From NCBI GenBank assembly GCA_033439255.1, contig CM065885.1, positions 1,612,001 to 1,676,000 of the forward strand: a stretch of 64,000 bases of DNA, in the 5' to 3' direction. The stretch is from Hericium rajendrae (taxonomy: Eukaryota > Basidiomycota > Agaricomycetes > Russulales > Hericiaceae). This document shows, one piece after another, positions 34,779-46,600 of this stretch. The translations under genes were made by a program, and so were the position numbers. The notes below the pieces were generated by a model that was not told the origin of the DNA, ran no database searches, and saw only the letters and a program-made list of their open reading frames with translations. Within the stretch, counting starts at the first letter, position 1. Each line of letters opens with the position of its first letter.

Positions 34779-36333
34779 ATGGACAGTGTCAACGTTCTGA
34801 ATGCCAGCTACTTGATCTTGTCGGTGCGTGTTGGGCTCGCACTTCATGCTGCTAGCAGAGCACCTGTTCGGTTGTCAGAGCATGCACGGCGTGCCTGGCA
34901 GACAGAATTCACAAAAGAAATGGTATGCTCTTTTCAATTCACTGGTCTCCACGTTGCTAAACTATGTTCAGGTCTCAGCAAAGAGGATCAGGGAGTCGGC
35001 CATGGAGGCAGGTGTCAGGGAAATGATGATGCTGACCCCCGGGTATATGCGCCACACAGCCCGCTACCTCAACTTCTTGCAGAGCCAGACGGACCTGGAG
35101 GGCTTATTCGATCTACGCCAGCTCGCAAGCTTTCTTGATCCTCAGGATCGCAATTTGAACGTCAAGGCGCAAAATATGGATTTGGGCCTGCGCTGGTGGG
35201 AGAACCGTAAGCTCGCTATTGTAATCTGCAAGGATGTAGCCTGACATTGTCCCTGATAGCAGAATTACTTGTCCCTGCACAGGATGCCGTCCGCTATTCG
35301 ACTCCGGACTCCCTCGTCGATTGGTTTGTCAATTCGTGGTGCAGCAATGGGGATGAGACAAATCAGGGAATGACTCCCCCCACCAGACCAGCCTGTGACG
35401 CTCTAGCAATGCAGTCATTGTCCGACCTGGGTATGCTCCCTGCCCGCATGTATCCCTTACAGTTTCCCCATATAATCAGTCTACTGACGATGTGCTTGTT
35501 CAGGCGAAGAGAGCGAGGAAACCGAGGAAAGCCAGTCAGGCCTCCCCCCCAGTGCCAAGATTGGCCCTCCTCGGTCACGCATGGTTCACAAGCTGCCCTA
35601 TCATTCATTGGCCAGTTCCACGGAAAGTCAGGTTCTGCATCCCAATGTTGTTCCCGCATCACAATCTGCATCGACATTCGCATCTAGGGCGGTCGCGGTG
35701 GGTCGTTCAATGCAGCGGTCTGGTCTTCGGCCATGCGAAGTACTCCGAAAACCGTCTCCGCCGCCCAAATTTGGCCTGTATAATCGGCGGCGCCAGCCCA
35801 GTAAGAAATCTTGGTACAACCCGTACCTAACCGAGATTCCTTTTGTGGGTGGATCTCCTTGTCCGATGATCCCCCCTCCTGACAGTTGAGTTTTGGATAG
35901 CCATTTCGATGCAATGGCTGCGTGAAACATGGTGACCGCTGTGCCACCCAAGAGGGCCATCCAAATATCTGTATCGGTTGTGACATCCGTCGGGAGCATT
36001 GCAGCCACAACACACCTCAGAATCGTAGGGCCCGGAATGCAGCACAACACCGGGGGAGGCATTCAGGATCCATATCCAAATCACAGCATCCGGCTGCCTC
36101 CCGCTCCTCGAGCGTTGCCGGCCCATCCCGTCCCAGGAAGCCTGCGGCTAACAAGGTCATTGTCGGTATGTGTGTACATATCATTCCCCTTCCTTCTAAC
36201 ATTGCTTGTAGAGATCCTGAAAGAACCCACACAAGGGCGCATTCAGGCCGCCAAACCCCCATCAGAGGTTGATCTGCAAGCACTACTTGCGGAGATGTCT
36301 CGGGCGAGTTCAGCAGACCTGGAATTTGTGTGA
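34779..36333 (+). CDS. Z: cargo-family protein with Zn(II)2Cys6-type cluster
   Basis: Likely a DNA-binding or regulatory protein; the target is unknown. Exon 1 (34779-34921) starts MDSVNVLNASYLILSVRVGL and ends at donor GTATGCTC. Exon 2 reads AKRIRESAMEAGVREMMM...LRWWEN, matching X. Later exons carry RSGLRPCEVLRKPSPPP followed by FGLYNRRR (about 35700-35800), the tail motif of X and Y. Then at about 35903-36000 comes CNGCVKHGDRC followed, nine residues on, by CIGCDIRREHC: Cx2Cx6C-x9-Cx2Cx6C, the spacing of fungal binuclear zinc clusters. A basic Ser/Arg stretch and a last exon ending LQALLAEMSRASSADLEFV follow. Several introns were not placed exactly. It is divergent from Q. Confidence 0.6.
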
Positions 36334-36629
36334 CGGTTTGTAGAGGGGGAGGCGCACCAGTAACTGCAGTGAGATGTACCCAAGGACAGCAAGAAAGGGA
36401 AGTCATGCTGCAACTAAACGTACACACAGTAGGACCGGGACTGGCTTGAGATACTGTGTTGTTCCTGATTCAATCCGACCTTCCGTAAGGCGTGCTCCAT
36501 TTTTGGTCCAGCCATCTGCCTGAGAATAATATTACTTGTACAGTCATTCTTTTGTGATGTTTTTAATGCACATTCTTCGTCTCCGGGTTTGATACCACAA
36601 ATCAAAAAGGCATGAACATTGTTGAAGTA

Positions 36630-39600
36630 CTATTGTGCCAATGCCTCTGCAAATGCACTCTCTGCCTGATTGGCCATGCTAATCCAGAGTGCCATCTGTC
36701 TGGAGGCATAGCTTTGGTGCCCTGGATCTGTGTTGTTGGCCTTCCATTTTCCCCACCGTTCTGCCCTCTTGGTGAAGTAATTGATCGTTCGTGCCATCTC
36801 CCTTGGAAGGGCTTCCCGCTCCACACGCCATTGCTTCATCTGGGCCCGAGACCATAGCCAGTGAACACAATAAACTACAATTCTCCATCAGTGACAGGGA
36901 TCATGTTGAATGCAGCAGACCGGACCCACATTCCATTGTCCATTTACTGTCATTCTCGCCTTTCCGTCCCAGTCTCCAGAACCATGAAAGAGGTTCATTA
37001 CGAGATCCCCGCATGCTTGAGTCAATGACAAATGTCTGCGCCCGTAAGTCCGACCGGTGCAAGACCTTATAAGTCTTCAATGTGTCAGAATCTGCAAGCC
37101 CAAGGCTGTTTAGAGCACATCGTGCTCGGTTGTAGACACGGCACTGCTGTTGGACAACCTTGTCCGTAGTCTCAATATCTGCCCAAGCCCTTGTCCGCTT
37201 TCGTTGTGATCCGCGGGCCGCCCGCACCTTCATCCGGAACTGGAATGCCTTCTCGCTGAGAGCTATATGGAGCTGACTAAGCGCATCGTTCATTTGCCCA
37301 ATCCGAAGGTCAATTTCCTGTTCCAACACGCCGTGAAGTCCATGAGTAGTGGCCAGTGCCTTTCCCACAGTGGAGGGCAATGGAAGGGCAACGCGCTCTG
37401 GCGGAATTGCTGCATCGTCATCGATGAGAGGTCTCGAATATTCAGTGCGGACGTCCTCCCATAGTTCATCGTATTCGGTGCCATCATCGATCATCCGTCC
37501 GATAGTGAATCCGGGGATCCAATCCTCGCCTTCGGACATGTAAGGCAGACTCTGCCGTTCAAACTGATCAATTTGGGTCTGCAGCCGTCGTCGTCGTTCT
37601 GCGATGGTGTTCTGCTGGTTTAATGTAGCAGTTTTACCAATGCTTCAGACGTATGCTGCCAGCTGTAGCCTACATCAGGAAGGTTGACAACTTTCTGATT
37701 GATCTGACAATTTCTAACCCTACTGACAGCTTCTGATTCACCTGATCCACCTGAAAGCAATCTTGGGAAGCAAATATCTGATCAGACTTTTACATTCAAG
37801 AAAAGACATTTATTGTCAGATATATAAGTTTTTAATCTCTAACTAATAGATATATCAAAATCTTTGATATCTAAAATTTTTGAAAATCTGAGAGTGTCTG
37901 ATTTCAAATCTGGAGGTCAAATATCAGTCAGATGGATCAGACAGTGTCAGACACCATCAGATGCTCTCAGACAGTTGCAGATAATTTTCAGATATTTGAC
38001 CTCCAGATTTGAAAAAAATCTCAGATCAGACACTCTCAGATTTAGAAAATTTCAGATATCAGAGATTTTGTTATATCTATTAGTTAGAGATTACAAACTT
38101 ATATATCTGACAATGAATGTCTTTACTTAAATGTAAAAGTTTGATCAGATATTTGCCTGTTAAGATTGCTTTCAGGTGGATCAGGTCAATCAGGAGCTGT
38201 CAGTAGGGTTAGAAATTGTCAGGTCAATCAGAAAGTTGTCAACCTTCCTGATGTAGCATGACCATTGGCTCCGTCAGAATAAAGGAATGGTAAATCGGAC
38301 AACGCACTGAGCCTCTTCTATCTTGAGTCCCGAGTGAATCCATGCAGCGCAACCACGAAGCCTGTCAGACTCCACTGCAGCCACAAGTCGGTTTTCCATT
38401 TCCGCTTTTCCTGGTACTGTCTATGACATTAGCAATTGTTCTCCAGGCTGAGGATGGCTGGGAGCATACGTCCGTCGATCTGCAGATCATATACGTCCAT
38501 TGCTTTTATATCCCGTAAGTGGTTCTTCTGTGCAGTCTCTTCTATCTTCTTCCATCCATCATGGACGTTGTCAGGCACTGTGTGATCAAAATCTGCGAAT
38601 GCTGTCTCAGCAATCTCGAGACCTGTTGCTGACTTCTTCCACTTCTTGCACAATGACTTCACTGCTCCCGACTTTCAGTACTGGTCAGGGAGCTCATACA
38701 ATGATCGAAACATGCATACCGCTGTGTACAAGCTTCTTCCAATTTGAGTCATTCATGTGATCATCCAAAATCTCCCTCCTGTGAGAGATAGACATCCCTC
38801 TCGTACTTCATGAGATCTCGTTCAAAGGAGCCCACAATGTCTCCAATATCTTCCCATCTACCTGGCGTGCGCCCGGAATGAACGTTGGTGAAAACCGAGC
38901 GAGGCATTCTTGCCGGTGACCGTGGATGTGGAAAAGACCAATACCGGATATAATTTCCATGTCCGGAGGTAGTTCCAAAAATTCGCTCCGGTCCACACGT
39001 GAGTAGAAATTGACAAACCACTGGCAAGCGATGTCATACAAGAGTCTCGCTGTAGTCAGACCTTGTGACTTGTACCCCAACCCTTGGCAAACGGAGTAAT
39101 CCATATTGACTTGACTGCAGACTATCTGTCAGCACAACATTATCTTTGTGGACTGACAGAGAGATACACCTACCGTTCACCCTTTTGAAAGTCCACTGTC
39201 GTGTGTGGTATAAATGCCCCATACATGCAGGCAGCGGACCCCAAACCGGATGAGTATAAATTACTCTTCCAGGCATTGGCTTGATTCACCGCGTGGTGGT
39301 CATTGCATGTGGATCGCTGTTGCAGGCAAAATGGTTACCGACCACATAATGCAATATGCTACTTAGTTGCACCTCTTGCCTGACCTCCCGATTGCTGCGG
39401 AGATGTTGATGGTATCTTTTGCTCTCGACCATGAACCCGGTGCCATCGCTCAAAGCGAAATCGTTGTCCGGTCTTCTCATCTTCTCCAGCTGGGCAGTAA
39501 AGTTGCCATCCTGCATTTGTATACGTGCATCGAGGTCACTGAAAACCAGCAGTCAACGAAGAGAACTGGATGGGAAATAATGGACTCACAGTCGGTCTTC

Positions 39601-41728
39601 AGGCAGCATGTTTTCTCCTGGTTGAGGACATGTGGGACAGAATAATGCCAAGTCTCCATTTCCTGGCATGTCAGTGCGATGACCGAAACCATGCCATCGC
39701 ATATACTGCAGGTGCCTCCATACCCGCAGAGACCGCATAAGTTCCCGATAACGGTCCTATGAGAATGTGTTAGTGCCAATGAGAGAACTGTTAAGGCATG
39801 CAACGCAACAGGAACCGAATCCGGAAAGGCAGGGTTGGTTAGTCGACGGAGCTTTCCGAAGAACTGGAAAAATGAGGTTTTGCATTCAAGATTGTCCAAA
39901 CGACAGTCTTCTAACACCTGGAATGTGAACGCAGTCTGGGGCCGACGGAATGATGCTGGAAATAGATTGCTCCGAAGGAGTTGACGGTGCAGTGGTTCAT
40001 CAGTAGAGCAATAGCAGTTCACCACTCCTAATTCGTGCACTCCGGACCGATCAACAATGGTCAGGATATGATCCGGTGTATCTTCGCTAGCATGGAGCCT
40101 CTGACTCCGGGCCTGACGTTCAGCCTCCGCCAAGGTATCTTCCTCGTTGACATGCTCCCAATCGGTGTCTCCATCATCCTCATGGACATAATCATCGTCA
40201 TCAAGGAGGCTTGCAGCTAGCGTACATGGCCGGTCCTTCTGGAAGACACCACATTCTATGGCTTCCTGTTCAGTCTTTGCCATGTAGGCAGAAGCACGTT
40301 GGAACTCGTCAAAGTGGATGGTAGGCACCGGACTTGGTGTCCTACAATTGGGCCCCGGTCCTCGGTGGTCGTCGTTGGACTGAGCTCCATTATGTGAGCG
40401 TGTAGTCATCCTTCGGGTTGATGATAAGGGTGTGGGTGGTGATGGGGATGGTTGTCGGCTGTGATGAGGTCATGTGATGAGGCGGCCGCGCATGGATTTG
40501 GAGGCAGCTGGTAGTGACTCAGCCTCAGATTCTGAAAGTACATCGGACACCAGCCCGGCTGATCGTCCAATATCCCCTGTGTCTCCATGAGTACTAGTGA
40601 TGCGACGATTGGGGAGTAAATGCATGGATGTGGCTGGAGTATCAGTGTCAGAGTCATCAATGTGGGGTTCCTGGGAAGTCACAGTAGAAATGGTCCCTTC
40701 TTTCTCCTTCCGGTGGCCTCTACCAACATGGACGGTCTCTAAGACTGACCGGATATGTGACTTGCTGGTGTTGCTGGTGGTAGTCGATTCACTTGGAGAC
40801 GGCGGACAAGTCGTAGCAGCCCGTGACACAACTTCTGAATTACCGATCTCTGAGTACCCATCCTCTGAACCTGATAGGATATCATTCATGGCAGGGGGTG
40901 AAGGGCCTCGGGAGGAAGAACTTGATGGTGAACGGAATGCTGTGAATGAATGGTTCGGGTCTTGAATAGAATGGCTGGATGGTCGAGGAGTCATCCCGGA
41001 AGAAACAGTCGTCCTGGATTCTGCGCTATCTGAATCATGGCCATTCCCAGCAATAGACGGACAGCATGAGCCAGCATGTCCCAGATATATGAGAACGCCG
41101 AGTTCACTGAGCCAAGCCGGCTCATAATGCGTACCGGTCCATTTTTGAACACGGTGGAATGGCAAATGACTGTGGCACCTTTTACAACACTTTGCACAGA
41201 ATTGCGGACTGGAGAAGCAGTCCTTGCACCGCCATTCGGGTTTCCGTTTGCATTGCACTGTGGCGCATGTGTCCTCTCGGGCCTCACCCTGGAGAATCGT
41301 GTGAATGTAGTCATCTTCGGTGTCTGTCCATTCGGTCAGCCATGTTCGGTCTGTCTACATGAATGATATTAGGACAGAAATGAATTCCAAAGCTGGAGAC
41401 GTACACGGGGTTTCCGCGGTTTAAGTGACTGGGCATGATACAGCTCCCAGTCTTGCTCGGTCATGACCGGAGCTTCTGGGGAGACGTGTGCAGCTCCATC
41501 GGCCTTGGCTGTAGATCCTTGGCGGGTACTAGTCCGTGACGAATCACCCTTTCTGTCAGCACGGGCACACTTTCCGCTTCCATTCCGGTCTGATGAGGCA
41601 TCATCGGCCTCCTTGGTTTGCTTGGGTTGAGCCGCTGGCCAACTGACTTTCCGTGTTCCACGCCCAGTCTCAAGTTCTTCTTGCACGACGATCCGTATGC
41701 CACGGCCTTTCTTCACTCTGGGTGGCAT
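36630..41728 (-). CDS. KDZ transposase with CxC2 cysteine cluster
   Basis: This is the transposase of the 48.6-kb element. Exon 1 (to about 41400) is basic and disordered. Next comes the CxC2 cluster: CKDCF, CAKCCKRCH, LPFHRVQKWTG and LGHAG (41258-41080). An acidic/Ser-rich stretch follows, then GVHELGVVNCYC and QLLRSNLFPASF. The catalytic part reads DRYRELMRSLRVWRHL, CPTCPQPGEN, QMQDGNF, CNDHHAVNQANAW, QVNMDYSVCQGLG, LLYDIACQW, HIHGHRQECLARFS and VDGKILETLWAPLNEIS. After these come DDHMNDSNWKK, RTRAWADI, VYNRARCALNSLG, LSWFWRL and MARTINYFTKRAERW, ending at 36630. The order and spacing match known KDZ proteins to the C-terminus. A TGA stands just after LWAPLNEIS, where arginine (CGA) is usual. 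A MITE (37665-38265) lies within the gene, probably in an intron. It is either recently inactivated or misread there. Confidence 0.85.
37665..38265. mobile_element. MITE-like element, family C, inside the KDZ transposase gene
   Basis: About 600 bp. The ends read CTACATCAGGAAGGTTGACA and, from the right on the opposite strand, the same bases; inverted similarity continues for about 100 bp on each side. The centre (37900-38000) is itself palindromic around TCAGACAGTGTCAGACACC. It separates transposase segments AAWIHSGLKIEEAQ and TATLNQQNTIAERRR, which adjoin in KDZ relatives, so it sits in or made an intron. No clear target duplication was found beyond a possible TAGC. Confidence 0.75.
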
Positions 41729-41884
41729 CTATTAAAGTGGTAAAGAGGATATTGGGAAGGGGGAGCAAAGTCAGGCCAGCAACTGAAGAAAATGGTACTG
41801 AAGAACTGCAGACGGAGGAACAGCAGAGGAAGGGGATTGTGGGGACACAAGGAATCTCACAGCATCGGGGATAAGAATATGCTA

Positions 41885-43482
41885 TTACAATGAAAAAGGT
41901 AATGATGCGTGAGTCTGCGATGACTCGTCCGTTACGTCGGGTTCGGATGGGATGTTGAACTGACTGTCATTGCACCAGTCCGGTGCTTTGACGATCATGC
42001 GCTCGTGCACTGCATCTCTCATCCAAAATGCATAACACACCCTGTCCGGTTCACATTCTGAGACTGCATGGATTACCATTTTTGAGCAGACCGCAGCTAG
42101 TGTCCCGGACCTGTATGCAAACCTCAGGTTGAGATTCTGGAGGTGCAGTTCTGCATCAGGATATGTGCCGATCGTCGCCAGGAGATCTGGCCATTCGGCG
42201 CGACCTCCCATATCTCTATGCGGCATGGTGGCCCGGTTAGAGATGATCGAGACACCACTAAATGCAGATGTCCAGTGGCACATCACTTCACGAAACTCCG
42301 GCATATCTCTGAGCCGTTCCAACGTGCATATGCCAGCCTCGTGTAATTCTGGGTATATGACCCCAAGAATTGCACTCATGATCGCGCCTGATTCCTGGAA
42401 TGCTAGCAGCCATTCTTTTGCCCGCTGGGTCTTGAGGGAGACAGACGTGTAGAGGGGAAAGTGAGTGTCCTACAGCGAAATCCAGGTACACACTGAATTC
42501 TACATCGACGATAGAAGGAAGGGTCTCATACCTCATGGCCGAGTGCAAACCATGCTGGGGACAAATCTACAAAGCCAGGATGCAGGGTGCAGACTACCGG
42601 ATTATGATAAAGGTTTTGAGCATGACGAGTCAGAGACTTCATGGCTTCGGACCTCGTTCCCTTGGACCTCGAGCCTGCTGCTTGCTTCGCGGACTTGACA
42701 ATGCCCGATCCTGCTGGTCCTGGATTCGTCGGCCCATTCTTTCTGTAAATTTCAGTCCAGCTCCTTTGGAAGAGGGGCTCGAGGATCTTTGCAGCATTGA
42801 ACATGATGGCCTGCACAAGCAATTGATCAACACAATGACGGGTGATGTCAAATGCGAGTTGCCACCTGTCGTTCCAGGGACAGCACACCTGGTAGGTACC
42901 ACACCAGGTGATTGGTGTGTGTATCCGAGACCGTCATTGGGACATCAATCAGAGGCCACGAGGTATTGTTGGTACCCCAGGTTAGGCCCGGGTAACGCCG
43001 GTGTAGGGATGCTTCTGTCGTGAGTTGAGTCCGGTGTATTTCTTCGGAATGCGGCTGGCGTAACGCTGTGCATCCCAAGTCATCCGGACTGAAGTTACAT
43101 CAGTTTTCAATCATCTCATTTTCAAATTGATACACATACTACGGTTTAGAAAAGCAGCAACCAACTCCCGGGCAATATAATCCAGCTCGCAGCGCAGGCT
43201 GGATGACAGCATCCAGTATGGGATCAGGGCAGGATTGGCAAAGTCGACCTTCTGGTGGTTAGCCAAATAGCAATGAAACATGTGTTTCAGATAGATTGAG
43301 ATTGCTTCGACTTCGGACATCTCACTTGGGGAATGAGCGGAAATGAGGATCAGCGCGGAAAGTAAGGCTGGTTGGTCGCGGTCTTTGATGTGGCAGAGGT
43401 TTGTCACCAAGCATTCGGCTATCCACATGTGCTTCGGCAGGAGATTGCCGGTGATGGATTCCTCATTCGGCCTGTACAGCAT
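41885..43482 (-). CDS. TET/JBP-family 2-oxoglutarate/Fe(II) dioxygenase
   Basis: This family oxidises 5-methylcytosine in DNA, with fungal members in several KDZ elements. The C-terminal core reads GVSIISNRATMPHRDMGG (metal-binding H and D), WPDLLATIGTYPDAELHLQN, FAYRSGTLAAVCSKMVIHAV (second metal-binding H) and ECEPDRVCYAFWMRDAVHER (arginine near the 2-oxoglutarate site). Upstream are NHLVWYLPGVLSLERQ, ILEPLFQRSWTEIY, HPGFVDLSPAWFALGHE and KTQRAKEWLLAFQES, in fungal TET/JBP order. Introns lie at about 43124-43075, 42870-42816 and 42530-42469. The first exon (43482-43111) has no known domain and might be a separate gene. The 3' end is 157 bp from the transposase start on the same strand. It looks intact. 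Confidence 0.8.
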
Positions 43483-43654
43483 TGGACAAAGATCGGATCA
43501 TATTGGTTACCTTTGAAGACCGTATGTCTGAGGACGTACATGAAAAACAAAAAAAAAGTCAGTCCATGTCGTTCCGCTGCACTATAATCCATTTGCTGAT
43601 CAGTTTGCCTTCTTCCGCCCCTTCCCTCAGTTCGCCCCTCCTACTTTCAATTTA

Positions 43655-46600
43655 ATGCCGAGAGGTCCCCTTCCACAGAAAAAGTCCAAGTCTGTCAAGA
43701 CTGATCTGTCGGAGGACGAGATTGACTTTCTCAAAACACAGTTGAAGGCCTTTAAGGAGACCGGGAAGGCTGGACGACGTTGTATCATTACGGACCTCAA
43801 GGCACCTGGTGGTCAATTCTTTGGCCGTTTTTCATACAGGGGTCTTGAGTTGACCAGGGTCCAGCAGGTATGCCTGCATCTGTTGATGAGCTGTCGCTGC
43901 TAACTCACTTTCGCTATATAGTTGATACACGAGTGGCTGCTAAAACATGGCAGGCACCGGCTTCGGAAGGCGGACTCATTTAAGTATGTCCGAACATGGA
44001 CACTCAAGGCCGTAGTCCAGCACATGGAACGCGATGCCATCATGGAGCATGCCAAAGTACTATCTGGTGGTGCGCAGCCTGGAAGCAAAGCCCACATTGC
44101 GATCTACTCCCGGGCAGTGAGTCAGGTGATGAACAACCTTACTCCGGACAAGATGACCCAATATGAGGAGTATGCTGCATCTGGAAAAACCGAAGTTGCT
44201 ACCATTGGCTACAGTAGCAATCTGTAGTCTACAGTAGCTACCTGTAGATCCTATAGTACCTATAGTACTCGTAGGAACCCCCCTTCTACGGTGGCTTCTG
44301 TAGTGACCTGTAGTGAGGATCTTTCTACTGTAGTAACCAAACATGTTATAGTAGTTCTATGAACTTAAGCATAGACTACTAATGTTAGCAGTTTATTTCA
44401 CACAATTTTAATAAATCAGATCATTCAATATTCTCATTGTTGTATTAACTACAAAAAAACTAAGTACTCTAATCTATACTATTACAACCCATCTATGTAT
44501 ATAAGGGGGGCATGCAAGGGTGCAGGGTGCAGGCATGTAGATGTGCAGGTAAGCATGTGGGCAGGCAGGCATGTGGGTGGGCGGGCAAGCAGATGAGCAG
44601 GTGAGCAGGCAAGCGGGTGAGCGAGCAAGCAAGTGTGGGTGAGCAGGCAAGTGGGTGAGCGGGTGAGCAAGTGAGCAGGTGGGTGGGCAAGCAAGTGGGC
44701 AGGTGGATGAGCAAGCAGGCAGGTGGGTGGGCAAGCAGGTGGGCAGATGGACAAGCGAGTAGATAGGTGGGTGGGCAAGCATGTGGGTGGGCAGGTAGAC
44801 GTACACATCAGTACTGAAGCTTCTAAGATACAAACAAATTTACTTACCTTTTACGTTCTTGTTGCCACCTCTTGCACCCAACTGGCTTGAAAAGAAATGA
44901 GAAGCCAAGAAAAAAGACTTACAATGATATAAGAAAAAAAGAAAGAGAAGAAAAAAAGGGGTGAGGAGAGAGAGTGAGGGGAGAGTGAGGAAGAGTGGTA
45001 AAGATGACGCGCATTGCTGGCAAGTCCTGAGGCCAAACAACACCAAAGGCAGAAATCAGATTGCCATATTTGGCAATCTGGTTTCTGCCCCCTTGCAGAA
45101 TACGTTGTAAGTTACACTACTTACAAGTTTTTTTAAAACATCTAGTAATGCTAGTTCTACACCAACTTATGTTTACCTTGTACTGGCAAAAATAAGATTG
45201 CTATATTTGGCAATCTGTCTTCCTTAGTTGCATGTGTCGCAGCTGAAAGGGGCGTGGGAGAGTGTCCGGGTCCCCCTGACAGATCTTCCTTTCTCTTCTA
45301 CAAAAATCAATTCTTATCCGATTAGCACGTACCTAGTACCGTTCGAACCGTGTGATTCGTCTCTTTCGAACGGTGCCCTATACGATGTGATACGTTGAAT
45401 ATTGAAGGCACTATAGCCCGAACACTATGGGTGACCTTTAGTAGGTACAAAAAGTGGGATAGTGCCTTGAATACTGCACGCACCACAAAACTGATTTGAC
45501 CATCTGAAAGCTCTAATCAATAGCGTTCGGACAAGCCCTCATGCCCCATAATAGGGGCAGAACTCATACCATAGGGGCAAAATCTCTGAAAATGAAGGTC
45601 AAATATTGTTTCAGGCCTATCTCAACAACGCGAGAACACACCATGAACGTTTCAACTGTTCTGGAAAGCGGTTGATCATAGCTTTCGAACGGTGTCATGC
45701 ATGACCCGATCTGAGAACTTCTAAAAATCGCCCCTCTAAACAAGAATGGGCTGTATCATAGCGAAGAATGGACATACCGCAGACGTTTTTGGCGCGTTGG
45801 AAAGAGCCCATCAAGAGCTTTCAAACGAGCCATCATGCGACCTGATAGCTGCAAACCTGGAGCCACTAGAATGAAATCTCTGAAACTGTCAGCAAAAACA
45901 TGTTTCTGGAATATTATTACAACGAGGAAACGCACCGGAGACGTGTTTAGTGTTCCAGAAAGCGGTGGTCCGTACCTTTCGAACACATGTATATACATGC
46001 AAATCGGTGTACTTCTTGGTACACAACATCGAAATCTAGGATATAAGATAGTTAGTTAGAGCGTCAATCACACATACCTTTTCATAACCAGAATTGCTGA
46101 TGTGCTGTTAAACTTTCTAGAAGACGTTAATCAAGATAATTTGAATACGCTCACATTTTTTCTTGACTTGTGCTTTGCTTGTCCTAGGACATAAATGCAG
46201 AGTGGGGAACTGCAAGAGGCGCGCTACATGTGTATGTGACATGTCACTTGTGGTGACAGTACATGAGTCATCAAAGAAGTCAGACTATATGATAAACACA
46301 AGTACAGCTTTATTTTTCAGAAACATTCAAGGAATATAATGAATTGAAAATATAGTATAACTACAGAGAGCTACAGAAGGCTACCATAGAATGAGATGAG
46401 CTACAGTATCTGCCAGAGAACACCGGTAGTTACCTTCAGTGCTTCTATAGGCACATCAGTGCTTCTGTAGGCACATCACCTGATTTAGCGAAACTCCGGT
46501 TTTTCCTGATGTGCATTGTGGACAAAGACGGAGGCTCCTCCTGATGTGCAGGCCAGGTCCGTACTGTTGCTGTATGTCCAGTATCTGTCCTCATGTCGTC

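Noticed and set aside
44474-44833. Pro/Cys/Leu-rich frames on the minus strand
   Set aside because: Direct translation of the GTGGGCAAGC minisatellite.
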